64,000 nucleotides of DNA from Diplolepis rosae. Taxonomy: Eukaryota > Arthropoda > Insecta > Hymenoptera > Diplolepididae. The number at the start of each line of letters is the position of its first letter. The first letter of the stretch is position 1. The notes below the pieces were generated by a model. The model made no database searches and was not told the origin of the DNA. It saw only the letters and a list, made by a program, of their open reading frames with translations. Where the stretch lies: contig JAPYXD010000522.1 in NCBI GenBank assembly GCA_030998225.1, forward strand, positions 3,906,001 to 3,970,000, written 5' to 3'. A program made the translations under genes and the position numbers. Positions 22,266-33,386 of this stretch are shown here, in pieces.

Positions 22266-22936
22266 TACATGCGCTTGATTGTACAGCGTGCGCACGCGTG
22301 TGGGGTAATGTTACAATTCTACAATTTTTATGAATGAATACATGGAATAAAAAATGAAAAAAGTAGATTTTAGTGTTCCTGATAAAGTATGGTAACCGAA
22401 TTTACTAAATAACGTTCAGCAGTCGAAAAATTATATGATCAATGAATTCTCTTTTTTGTATTATGTGAAGATGAATACCTTCAGTGCAACCCATAAATAA
22501 AAAAGTACTGAAAATTGCTACGATGACACACTTCATTATCACGAGTATACAGAAAAAAACGTATTGAGATGACTTCTGATTATTGCGATTTATATTAGAA
22601 TTAATTTATATATGAACTGAAGTTTAATTAGGTGAAGTTTAAATAATCCCACTCAAAGGAAACTTATGTTGACTTATGTTCTTTTCATTTGTTTTTTTTA
22701 CCTAATAAATGTTTTCATTATGGATATGAAATTGCGTCATCGTGTAATCTTTTCAAATCACACGGCGTTCCAGCGTTAACATCCCCTGTGAATTGACGGG
22801 ACTGACGTAACTGGATTAACGTGAGTTTCCAACGCTACATTGGCGCTGGCAGGACGTTAACCTAACACTGTAAACGCGCCGTTGCTCCTCCCCGTCAATG
22901 CAGCGGAATTTTCCGTATAACCTGACGGTTTTTTTT

Positions 22937-24479
22937 CCAATGTAAAGGGTTTCCCAATAGGGGTGATATGATTTTGAATGTCCCTATCGGGCTCATTTGA
23001 ACTGAAATTTTTGACGTCTGCTGTCAGTTGTCATCAGTAAGGTTTGCCATTTAATCATGAGTAGTTTCACGCTTCCACAACGTTTGGAAATTGTCCAATT
23101 ATTTTATCAAAATTCGAGAAGTTTTGTCGGTGTTCAAAGAGCATATCATGCAAAATATGGTCGTCATTCTGCTCCATCCGCGCTCTCAATTCGTCGAATA
23201 ATCGATAAGTTGGAGAGTGAATTTTTTACTCTATTGGATACTAAGCCTAAAAATCGTATGCGTACCGCACGTTCTACACAGAATATAGCCGCCGTACAGG
23301 CCAGTATCGAGGAAAACCGTGAATTGTCCGTGCCACGCCGATCTCAGGAATTGGGCCTGTCCAGGATGACTACCTGGCGTATTTTGCGATTGGATCTTGG
23401 CCTGCATCCCTATAAAATGATTCTGGCCCAAGAACTGAAGCCTAATGACCATCGTTTGCGTCGGGAGTTCGCGGATTGGGCTCTGGAATCAATTGAAAAT
23501 TATCCCAATTTTCATCAAAAAATCATCTTTTCTGATGAGGCGCATTTTTGGCTCAAGTCTCGGGGGACATTTGGCCGATATATTGTTTAAATCATAAATG
23601 GCATAGAATATCCAATATAATAAAAAAGATTTCGATCAATTCCGAATGAATATTCAGTGTTTTTTTTCAATTTCAAAACATATCACCCTTATTGGGAAAC
23701 CCTTTATTTCGCTGTAACTAAGTTCTGGGTACGTAGTTCAAATCGTGGAGTTCGATGGCGCTACCTCCGCCACTTATGTAGGGAACGACGACATGTGATT
23801 GGTAGAGTGAATCCACCTTCTCATGTTCATATATTCTATGCCGCAGCGGCGGCCATGTTCGACACTTGGTAACGGGTCGTTCCCACTACATGACGATCTT
23901 TAATGTCGTCACACGTTGATCTTGAATAAAATTTGTTATCGTTGAAGTCAGGGTGTTCAGTTATTTCTTTACATATCATCAGACTTACCTAGGATAGTAG
24001 GTATCCTATATTAACCACAAACAGCCTACACTTACATTCTTAAGCCTTCCCGTCACTGATATATGTCAGTGCATTTACGTTGATTTGTGTATGCAAACGT
24101 TTCCTGCTTTACGGCGTAGTTTTGTGTGGATTGTCGTTTTTTATATGAATTTTGAAGCAAGTGATTATTCGAGGAGTATGCAGAAGCTGTGTTTTCCAAT
24201 TTTTCTTGAAGTAAGTGCATTTTACTTGAATTAATGTGTAATGCAAACCAAATGAAACAACATGTGACACGTAGTAATTTTACAATCTTATTTGTAATTT
24301 GGTTTTCATTGCACATTAATTCAAGAAAAATTGGAAAACACAGCTTTGTATACTCCTTGAATAATCACTTGCATATATCAGTGACGGGAAGGCTTAACAA
24401 TGTAAGTGGCGGAGGTAGCGCTATCGAACATCACGATTTGAACTACGTACCCAGAACCAAGTTATAGCGAAATACATTG
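22937..24479. mobile_element. Foldback element split by a rosa-like insertion
   Basis: The right end (TATAGCGAAATACATTGG at about 24463-24479) is the complement of CCAATGTA|TTTCGCTGTAAC, which is split at 22937-22944 and 23705 by the element at 22945-23704. The arms continue through GGTTCTGGGTACGTAGTTC and CCTCCGCCACTTA. The left arm carries a further insertion (about 23782-24030) flanked by CACTTA on both sides, beginning TGTAGGGAACGAC. The centre holds a second inverted pair (GAAAAATTGGAAAACACAGC near 24326 and its complement near 24188). Confidence 0.7.
22945..23704 (+). mobile_element. rosa-like (DD41D) deletion derivative, copy 2
   Basis: The same element as 21529-22265, with termini AAGGGTTTCCC and TA duplicated at 22943-22944 and 23705-23706. 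The frame 23057-23590 is open for 177 codons: MSSFTLPQRLEIVQLF, a helix-turn-helix region (RSQELGLSRMTTWRILR) and the first catalytic Asp (QKIIFSDEAHFW). It then shifts out of frame at the deletion and ends in GTFGRYIV. Without two catalytic Asp it cannot transpose unaided. The open N-terminal half could still encode a DNA-binding protein. Confidence 0.85.
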
Positions 24480-26437
24480 GAGCTTGGGGGGGCCCGTTTG
24501 GAATCTAAGCACACTGCATAGAATTCGAGATAGGAATTCTCGGACTTCGTGATTTTTTTTTATGGTCGCGTCAGTGAAAATAAATCACCGCATGCATGAC
24601 TTTATTTCTCGTTGTTTGTGATTCTAAGTCTCCGACTTGGTGGAATAAAATCATCTTAGGGTCCGTGCTTTAAAGTCTCGGACTCTATGATCTATAAATA
24701 ATATCAAGAAGAAGTTCCGTGAACTAATATCTCGCGATTTCTCTCCGTGTAGTTCCACAAATCTTTTATTCTATTGTCATCGCAACTGATTTTTCCTATA
24801 CATTGTTTTAGTAGCGTGAATTTTTGAAATATTTGTATGTAACATAATTCCTCTTATTAAATTTATTCATCCTATGCACGAAAACAATTTATCAAATAGT
24901 AATGTTATTTACAAAAACCATATTTCCCCGGCGGACAACTTCGCCTTGGCCTACCCTACCAGTTTTGACAGGTCACCTCAGGGACTGGTTTCTCTTGCGA
25001 GAAATATTTTCAAGTAACCAAACGTTTTTTTGGAATTGTCTTTGCAAGTGAAATTTATTACTGCACAATATTAGTTTTAAAATCTGATTCAAAATTCTCG
25101 AGAAACATAGGTAAAATTGTTGCTTCCTGCTTACTGCACGAATTGCACGGCTGTCCACCATGGCAATTTCTGCATTAGCGAAGAATTTTTAAGAATAAAT
25201 GTTATTAAAAATAATAGTATATTGTGAATCAAGGGAAAAAATAAACTTTTCATAGCGCCTCTATTGAAATTTCGATTTTCGGTAACTGCGAAGCGGATAT
25301 AAACTTTAAAGGTGCGGTTATAAATTGCAGTTTCAACCCGCTCTACACAGTTACGTCAAATCAAATGCTTAAAACAGTTGCTATGAAAAATAATATGCAT
25401 TACTCGAAACAAAACACAGCGGATGCAGCTCATGTGACTGCAGCCCTCGTTTCGCTCGGGCAGCAAACTTCACGCTCGTTGCTTTTCAGTAGAGTGATTG
25501 GAAATTGGAACAAGTATACAGTGTTCGACAGGAGTTGAACAATCTACCATTTTTAGGCGGGTGTAAGGTTTGCCGCCCGAGTCGCAAGCGAGGACGTCAA
25601 TCACACTAGACTAATGAAGCCTGTTGTACCATGACACATACGATATTTTGTCAAGCAGGTGTGAATTTGGCGAGTTAATCATGCTCGTAAGAAGGGACAA
25701 AACTACGAGTGAAGTAAGGAATAGCAGGAATAAAATGATCCTCAATCAGTAAAAATACCCGCGTGGAAAAGTTTAATGGCAGTCTATTGTCTAATGTGGC
25801 CCAGGTCTGGCAATGTCCAGGCCGACTAGTCTGGAAGTTCTGGTCTGGCGCTGGGCAGCATTTCATGACAAAGAAGTTTGTATGTGGCGAACGAAAATTT
25901 TTTTTACAAGTTTCGAAAAATTCATAGGATAGTAACAGTTTTTTAGAAACATTTATTACGCGACCCGAAACAAGTATCTCCATTTTGCAAATATTGCAAC
26001 TACTTACTTTTTAATTCCAAAAATTGCGAAGATTGAGTTGTGACTTTGCGCGTCATATTGCTAGTCTTCATCGCTCAAACGTGTTGACAAATCGAATAAA
26101 CTGTCAAGAGTTTCTGAGCAAGATCTTGACAGCATTTTTTGACGCATGAAAAGTGGAATGTTTCTTGCAGAACGGTGATCCATTTCTTAATTAAAATATA
26201 AGCACAAACCCCGTGTATCTAATAAAGAAGAGTATAAGATACAATTGAATTACTTTGAGAGGTTAGGACTTTTAATCGAAATCGATGAATGTCCAATTAA
26301 AATGGTTTTTCAACCAAAAATTTATCAGCTGACCACCAATTTGTGGGTAACCAGCGGCGAACTAGTGGCTGACTATTCGCTGACTAGTGTCTGACTGGCC
26401 GCTGGCTTGAGGCTGTGCAACCTATGTCTTGTGGCTG
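24480..26437. other. Gene-free stretch with one GC-richer foldback
   Basis: No gene recognised. Near 25445-25600 the words CCCTCGTTTCGCTCGGGC and GCCGCCCGAGTCGCAAGCGAGG form a foldback. Near 25800-25860 short CTGG/CCAG palindromic words recur, as they do at 28030-28110. Confidence 0.5.
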
Positions 26438-27994
26438 CACTGAAAAAACAGTATAGCTGAGAGAACTATATTTTGGTCCTCAAAACCAGAAAATATTACT
26501 ATCAGACCAATGCTACGGTTTAGTCTTCAGAACTATACGAGTATAGGTGAGACAGCTATACTGGTATTCCTAAACGTCATATTGCTCCACGAAGGATACA
26601 AGTTTGTTGATATGACAATACGATGTATAGCTATCGTAATCAAAATAGTATGCCTGTTATAACAATGCATGCGATACAGTTGTCGTATATTCTGTAATCC
26701 AGAGCTTTAATTATAAATAATAGGAAATGCAAAAATGATGGTCAAATTATAGTAATTATGTTAGTACTTACCTCCGAGAACTTCGATATATTCTCTCAAT
26801 CCCCAATCAGTCAATTTTTTCTTCATCCACTCGTCCATCGCTTTTATGAATTTTCGCGTGTTATAAACATAGGGATATTATACATAGAGGAGACAAGCCA
26901 TAGGCGGCTATGTAAGTGGCAACGTCAGTCTGCAAACTCGGTGAGAGCGAAAGAGAGAGATGATGGGGGGTTATTCTGTCTTTGTCTACGCGTACCGCGT
27001 TAGCCTTGGCGTTAGCGAGTCCTTGACCCGTTTCGCTGTGTGTGATGGGGCATTATCGTGAAGAAAAATGATTTTGTGTTGCCTTCTTCGATAATCCGGT
27101 CGTTTTTCTTGTAATGCTAGATTTGAATTGATTAATTGCTGTTGGTAGCGATTCGTGTTGACAGTTTCACCAGGTTTTAGAAACTCATAATAGATAACAC
27201 CCTTCTGATCCCACCAAACGCACTTTTTCGGTGGTTTTCCACGATCTTCGTTTCTCACAACAAAATTACCACTTTTGAATTTTTTAAACCACTCGAAACA
27301 TTGTGTTTTGCCAAGAGCATGTTCACCATAAGCTTCGATAAGCATTCGATGCGATTCTGCAGCAGTTTTCTTCAAGTGATAACAAAACACCAGGGCTGTC
27401 CGCAAATCGTAGTTCGTAGGCACAAAACTCGACATATTGATGCTTGTAGTCAATACACTGGTATATCGAACTGGGGTTGTTGTCTACTGAAAATCTTTCT
27501 CAGCTGCTAGAGGGAGAAGATGGTGCTGCAGAAGCGGTCGTATGGTCCCTAAACCGGTTTCATACTTCTAGACCTGGTATATATCGGTATAGGTCGAACA
27601 GCTGTACTTCTATACTATACTTCACCATAAACTTCCACCAAAATACAATGACTTTCGGTAGCAGTTTTCTTCATATTAAAGTAATGAAGAAGAACTACCC
27701 GCAAAAACACTTTTTCAGGCACAAAGTTTGACATATTTGAGTGGAAAAAAATTATTGTTGTTTAACGCTTCAAATGAATGACATATACTGAAGAAGACGC
27801 ACAATGACAGTAGCTTCCCAACGCATGTTCGGAATATTGGAACGATGGAATAATAATCAAGTTACGCCATCTCTTAGCAAACCGTACGAATTAAGTTATA
27901 GATCCAATACAATACCAATATCGTATGGTCACGACAGGTATTTTGCTGGACTCAAATTCTGTATAGTTTTCTCAGCTATACTGTTTTTTTCGTG
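26438..27994. mobile_element. Non-autonomous element with CAGTATAGCTGAGA arms
   Basis: The left terminus CACTGAAAAAACAGTATAGC pairs with the right terminus, whose complement reads CACGAAAAAAACAGTATAGC. The arms contain repeated TATAGCT/AGCTATA words. It contains the mariner fragment 27016-27577. No transposase of its own. Confidence 0.6.
27016..27577 (-). mobile_element. Truncated mariner related to the one at 2796-4938
   Basis: The N-terminal domain starts MSSFVPTNYDLRTALVF at 27438 and runs through EAYGEHALGKTQCFEWFKKF. The reading then jumps from GKPPKK to CVWWDQKGVIYYEFLKPGET and reaches the second catalytic block FLHDNAPSHTAKRV before truncation. It ends at 27577 in CTTCTAGACCTGG followed by TA. 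It preserves the unoccupied TA into which the mariner at 3202-4493 inserted in its relative. Confidence 0.85.
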
Positions 27995-28495
27995 TGGCCA
28001 GCCGCTGACCAACGGCTGATCGTACAAAAACGTTACAGTTCTGGCCAGCCCCAGACCAGGCCTTACAGTTAGCACCAGAACTGGAAACCAGACAGTCTGG
28101 TTTGGCGATTGCGAGCGCCATGAAATTTTTCTACACGGGGTACAGAACTTCCCAAAAGTATTCAGTAGAAAGTCCGTGAATGTTCTGAGTACCCGATATA
28201 TGAGATTTCTATGAATCATTTGAAAAAATAAAGTCCAAAGTTTGGATATTTCTAAGATTCAATATGAAATTCTGAATATAGGCAGATAGAGCTCGCACAG
28301 CATTCGTACATGAAAACTTCAAAACCAGTCAATAACATTTTTATGGACTATCAAAGACAACATGTAAAAATTAATATTTTCGCAATCTGTCTTCTTTTAT
28401 ATACTATTTTATTGATTTTTATACAAATTATACTATTATGCACTATCACTACACATCGCTGAACATAATATATTACCGCTGTTAAAATTAATTTT

Positions 28496-28600
28496 ACGCT
28501 GACAGGATTCGAACCTTAACTTTTACCTAACCTACATGTATAACGCAGTCTAACCTTATAAATTAAACCGCACGGCTACTGAAGCGCTTGCGATATTTCA
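28496..28600 (-). repeat. tRNA-derived SINE head
   Basis: On the minus strand, TAGCCGTGCGGTTTAA (box A-like) is followed by AAGGTTCGAATCCTG (box B). The spacing is longer than in a standard tRNA and the stems do not pair cleanly. Confidence 0.45.
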
Positions 28601-29499
28601 CAAAAAATGTTGACATTTTATCTTTAAAAAATGATGGGCCGTGTAAGAAATTGCTGCGTCTTGTTTAGCCAACAATTTTATATAATAAAGAAGTTTAAAG
28701 AATTATTATGTTTCTAAATTTTTTAATGATAAGATTTTAAATAAAATAATTTCTAAATTATTAATTATAAGAATTTCATAATCGTGACAGTAAAAATTCC
28801 ACAAGACTTTCAAGCGCAGTCCAAGAATTTTTCTTTGAATTGTGTAATTATTTTATCCTTGTATTATACGAATAAATAAAGCATACTGAGCACGATTCTT
28901 TTATTTTCTTATGTTTAATTTAATTTAATAATTACCTCACGTAACACATGATGCAACATAAAAACAAACATGACTCTAATCTATGGTGCGACTTACAGTT
29001 CTAAACGTGCTGAAATATCATATCATTGCGTTACTAACCTCAAAATTTTCGACTCATTATACATTCTTATCATGAATGAGAAGGTATTAGTTTTATATGA
29101 AAAATTACTTGCAAAATTTTTTTATTATATGCCTTTAACTAGTCTTTGCAAGTCATAGCAAACATGAAAAGATTTTTAATTATACTTTAAAAATCACTGT
29201 GACGAAATGTCATGCGTATTCTTCAATCTTGAATTTAAATACAATCTGAAATTGTTTTGAGAAATTGTTGAGACTCATAGAAATCTCAAAATTTGAAGAA
29301 AAAGTAGTGTTTTACTGAAATTGAAATAATTTTGCTATATTGTTCAAGAAATGAAAGTTGCTTTTGATTTATTCAGTTCATGCAACCTAATTTTTGTTGA
29401 ATTAACATAACTTTCCATTTAGTATAAAGAAAATCGAAAGATGGTCAGCATAATATATTTTAATAAAGGACGAAAATTTTAGAAATACGTAAAATAGAA

Positions 29500-29582
29500 A
29501 ACGTGCCAATACACACAATTCAGATTATTGTGAGACTCGCGACAATGCTCACAGGACTCATTATGCGCCTAGGCACGTAATA
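29500..29582. repeat. Small ACGTGCC...GGCACGT MITE
   Basis: The termini ACGTGCCAATACACAC and TGCGCCTAGGCACGT are imperfect inverted repeats. Relatives lie at 55042-55125 and 39908-40050. Confidence 0.55.
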
Positions 29583-29780
29583 TACTATTATTTTGTTCTG
29601 TTGAAGAAATAAAAGACACAATATTAATATGCTATTTATTCTGTATATTTTTATTCTATAATAAAAAAAATACGAGATATTCTATGCTTACTTTTTCAAT
29701 GAATCATAAAATGTGTTTGATTTTTTACGAAAAACAAGTATAATATATTGCCCTATATTTGATTGGTAATGATCCGCATG

Positions 29781-30127
29781 TATGTTTTTTGGGCTCAATT
29801 TATAGCCGAGGCTTTAGGAGTTATTTTAGCAAAGTTTCAAATTTTTCCTATCACATCCCTAAAGTATGCAGGCAGCTGAAGTTTAAAAGTGAAAATTTGT
29901 CAAAATCGGAAATTACGTCGGCCTTTCTCACATGCTATCTCGGCTTCTATGCAATTAAAATACTTCAAAAAGAGCTTATTCAACGCAAAATTTTATAATC
30001 TTTCAAACGCCTTTTTAAAAATGTTTCTAACTTATTTTTTTACGGAGATAGCAGCTTTCAAAGACGAGCATGTTTTTAATACAATTTTTGTAGGTGGTCC
30101 CACAATTAATTTTGACCGGTACGGTAT
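29781..30127. other. Unique segment replacing the promoter/exon 1 region in block A
   Basis: About 345 bases bounded by sequence shared with block B (CGCATGTAT on the left, TATTAATATAAGT on the right) but unrelated to the 698 bases at the same place there. No TATA box or signal-peptide exon was seen. Consequently exon 1 of gene A is not identified. Confidence 0.6.
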
Positions 30128-30636
30128 TAATATAAGTTCTAGCTTCTGGAACAATTAAGTTATTGTCAAGGTTATTGCGAATGATAATAAACGAGGGAAA
30201 AGCAAGCGGATGATCGCTTTTTTATCGCATTGCTTCGTTAGGAGAATGTTTTCTGATAAGCGCTTCGATTTCGTATTTCGTTTCCCACGAAGTGTGAGGT
30301 TAAATAATAGGTTTAAATAGGTTTTAAATAAGGCTGTCCTTCTTTTATATAAACCGCACACCAATCTAACCTTGACATTTTAAAATCGTCTGAAATTTTT
30401 TTCGCAACTTATATACATGAAATTACTTTACACATATTTCAGGATTTTTTTAAATAAATTTTTTTAAAAAATATCCACGTATAAATTTTCGATAATTTGC
30501 TGGATTTTCTCCAATCTTTTCCTACTTGAAATTTATTATCTCCAGTTGTGCTAATCGGATCAATCTCGGTCTTGTTTTATTTCAAATTTTTTTATGTAAG
30601 CAACTGAGTCATTTACTTTTGTAACCACATTGATAA

Positions 30637-30675
<39 letters not shown>

Positions 30676-30740
30676 TGTGTATATAGTATATGTATGTATA
30701 TGTATGTAAATTGTATACTTTTGTTATATTATTATACATA
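30637..30740. repeat. TA/TG microsatellite
   Basis: A run of TA repeats followed by GTATATGTATGTATATGTATG. Present only in block A. Confidence 0.85.
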
Positions 30741-32045
30741 ATATAACAAGGGTTTTTCATAATAATGCCAATTTGAGCGTTTAGATTTGTGCCCATGTTT
30801 GAATGTGTGTGCATATATTTACGTGCTAATTATGACAAACGATATTGGCACCTAAATGTATGCATGTAAATATATAATAAAATTAAATTAACCAGCTAAG
30901 ACGTGAGAATGGAAGAATGAATTAAAATAATGTAAATGAAATGAATGAAGATCAAGAAAAACGTGGAAGTTTAAAATTTGTAAAGAACGATAGAGAAGAG
31001 AATCCGAGAAAACAGCGAACGCAGGTACGTGGGACAAATAACGGAGAAAGAAGGAAAAGGAAAATGAAAAGGAAAATGCTCACACACACGTAAGCTGGAC
31101 CCTAGTGGCTGTAAGCGCAGGTATAACCCTTGCGGTGACGTCATGACACCTTACGCCTGCTGTAAGCAGCTTACACTCGCCTGTACGCACCGACTTGGTC
31201 GGATCCTACGCATGTTAGAGACCACGCGCTAAAATCTTTGACCGCTGGTATCGATGTTATGCATGCAATAGTATTCCTGGAACCACCTCAATCCATTAAA
31301 TCACTATTCCTATTATTTATTATACCTAAAGCTTGAGTAGCTGATAAACTGTCGGCCAGTGAGTAATACATTACCAAAAGTGGGGATTTTACTTGGGCGG
31401 ACGTAAATACTTATTTGAATATAGAAGCAAAATCTTCTGATTGAGCCCTTCCGAAATTTAGTAGATATTTTCTTTTCACCGAAATTCTAGCATTTTATAT
31501 TCCGTTCTAGTAGCCAGTAGAGAAAGCAAAGATTCCGAAAACGATCCTACTTAAAAACAAAAAAAAGGGACACAAAAGTGTCCTACAGTTTGTGAAGCCT
31601 CCGCGTAAACTTTTCATCTTTTAAATAAATATTAATTTATTATTTATAATATTTAATTATTTATTTATCCCTACCACCCGTACGTAACATTTACTGTTTT
31701 TCATCGGACTTTCTCCGTGATTGGAACACTAAAAAGTTCATATGAATGTGTCAGGATTTTTCCTCTTTTTTATCGGACTTTTTCTTTTTTTTATCGGATT
31801 ATTTCGACGCAAAAAAAGCAAAAATTTCTTTTCCCTTATATCGATCCTTTTCTCCTTCTTCCCTCTTCTCTTTGCACGTTTTTACCTTCATTTTTCTACT
31901 TATCATTGACAGCATGTGTGAAAGGAAAAATTATTCAGACTTTTATTATCATGCACAATTATGAAACAATGTTCGTAATTATATTAGGCAATTTAAACAT
32001 TTATGTAGTAAAGTCGAAGAAATCTGAAAATAATAATTCTGCTCC

Positions 32046-32130
32046 AAGCTGGTTTCAAACTCGCGTACTCGTGGTCCGTAGGCTAGAACGTAGACCGCTG
32101 ACCTGTGAAATCATTGCAACGGCACTTTGA
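32046..32130 (-). repeat. tRNA-derived SINE head, block A copy
   Basis: The minus strand has TCAGCGGTCTACG (box A-like) and a damaged box B (GAGTTTGAAACC). The block B copy at 57171-57258 retains GAGTTCGAACCC. Confidence 0.5.
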
Positions 32131-33386
32131 TTATTAGTTACATGACCCACAGCCTGAGATGTCCCATTTTCTTACGAGTTTTACTTTGAAAAACCCTGCT
32201 CTTGTTGGTGAAATCGTTTCCCAGCCGTAAAAAAAACTAATTTGTTTTTCTAAATGCAGATTCTACATAGCGAAACCATCGGTTTTGCCAAATGACTTTA
32301 TTTAATAACTTAATGGAAGGAAAGATTAGTAAAATTGTATTATCAAATCGGAAAACCGAAAAAAACAAAATACCTTTCAAAACTTTTTCAAGTGTTTTGT
32401 CTTGGAAAACTCGAAAATCAAGCTTAAAATCATTGACAATCGTAACCGATGCGCTTCTCGGATAATAATGTGAAGCGCTTCGTTCAATTTTTCATGGTGT
32501 TTCATTGAAAAAAATAAAGAGTATTGAAAAACAGCAACAATGCCGTAAATATGCAGATGGTCTTTAGTAATTAAAATCTTTATGAAGTCACTTTTTTAAA
32601 TTTAAAATTTTATAAAATTAGTGACTTTTTATGAAGTCAACTTTATAAAATTTTTTATATAAATTGTCTTTCTAAAATGTGTTTTTTTATAAAAACACGA
32701 AACATTATAAAACCACTGATTTTTATAAAGTTTTGTCTTTTTATAAAGGTACGATTCTTTATAAAAACTCTTAACTTTCTAAAATCTTTATATATTTCCG
32801 TCAAAATTTGAATAACAATTTTCCTATAAAAAAAAGTAAATACTTTCATTTTTTATCCTCTTATTTCACATTCGCAACAGAATATACTTCTTTTCAACCA
32901 GCAAATTTTCCTATTTTCTACTCCCTGAGGTAGAATCCCTATAAAAACAGGAAAAGATTGGAGAAAATCCAGCAAATTATCGAAAATTTATACGTGGATA
33001 TTTTTTTTTTTAAATTTTTGTAGCAAAATCCTAAACTACGTGTCAACTAAATTTCTTGAAACATGGAGGAAAAATTGTTTCATCGCATTTGAATGTGTCA
33101 ATATTTTTCCTGCAATTCGTACACTGTTAAAAAAATCGTAATTTTCCAATACATAGGTGATGAAATTTTTCAATAATAATCAAAAAAATATTCCTCTTTC
33201 GAATTATTCCAATAATTTACAAGAAATATTCGAATCCCTTTTGGATTTTCTTTCAGTATTGAAATTTTTTAAGTGTAGTCTTAGAATTCTTCGAAATTAG
33301 ACACGCAATATTCGGTACGTCATTGAATATTTCCAACATGATTTTATATAAAAATTTCAAAATTTCTATGAAAATTCCAGAACATA

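Noticed and set aside
23781..23880. GC-richer stretch with CCGCAGCGGCGGCCATG resembling a gene start
   Set aside because: It lies inside an insertion in a foldback arm bounded by CACTTA repeats, with no continuing frame or splice site of quality.
31130..31145. TGACGTCA palindrome as a CRE regulatory site
   Set aside because: A single 8-base match with no gene downstream in either direction.
31717..32130. 137-codon hydrophobic frame in block A and its 185-codon relative at 56875-57432
   Set aside because: The frames are translations of a TTTT/TCTT-rich stretch, then run antisense through a tRNA-derived SINE and, in block B, into a foldback arm. The two versions differ by frame choice and show no protein-like conservation.
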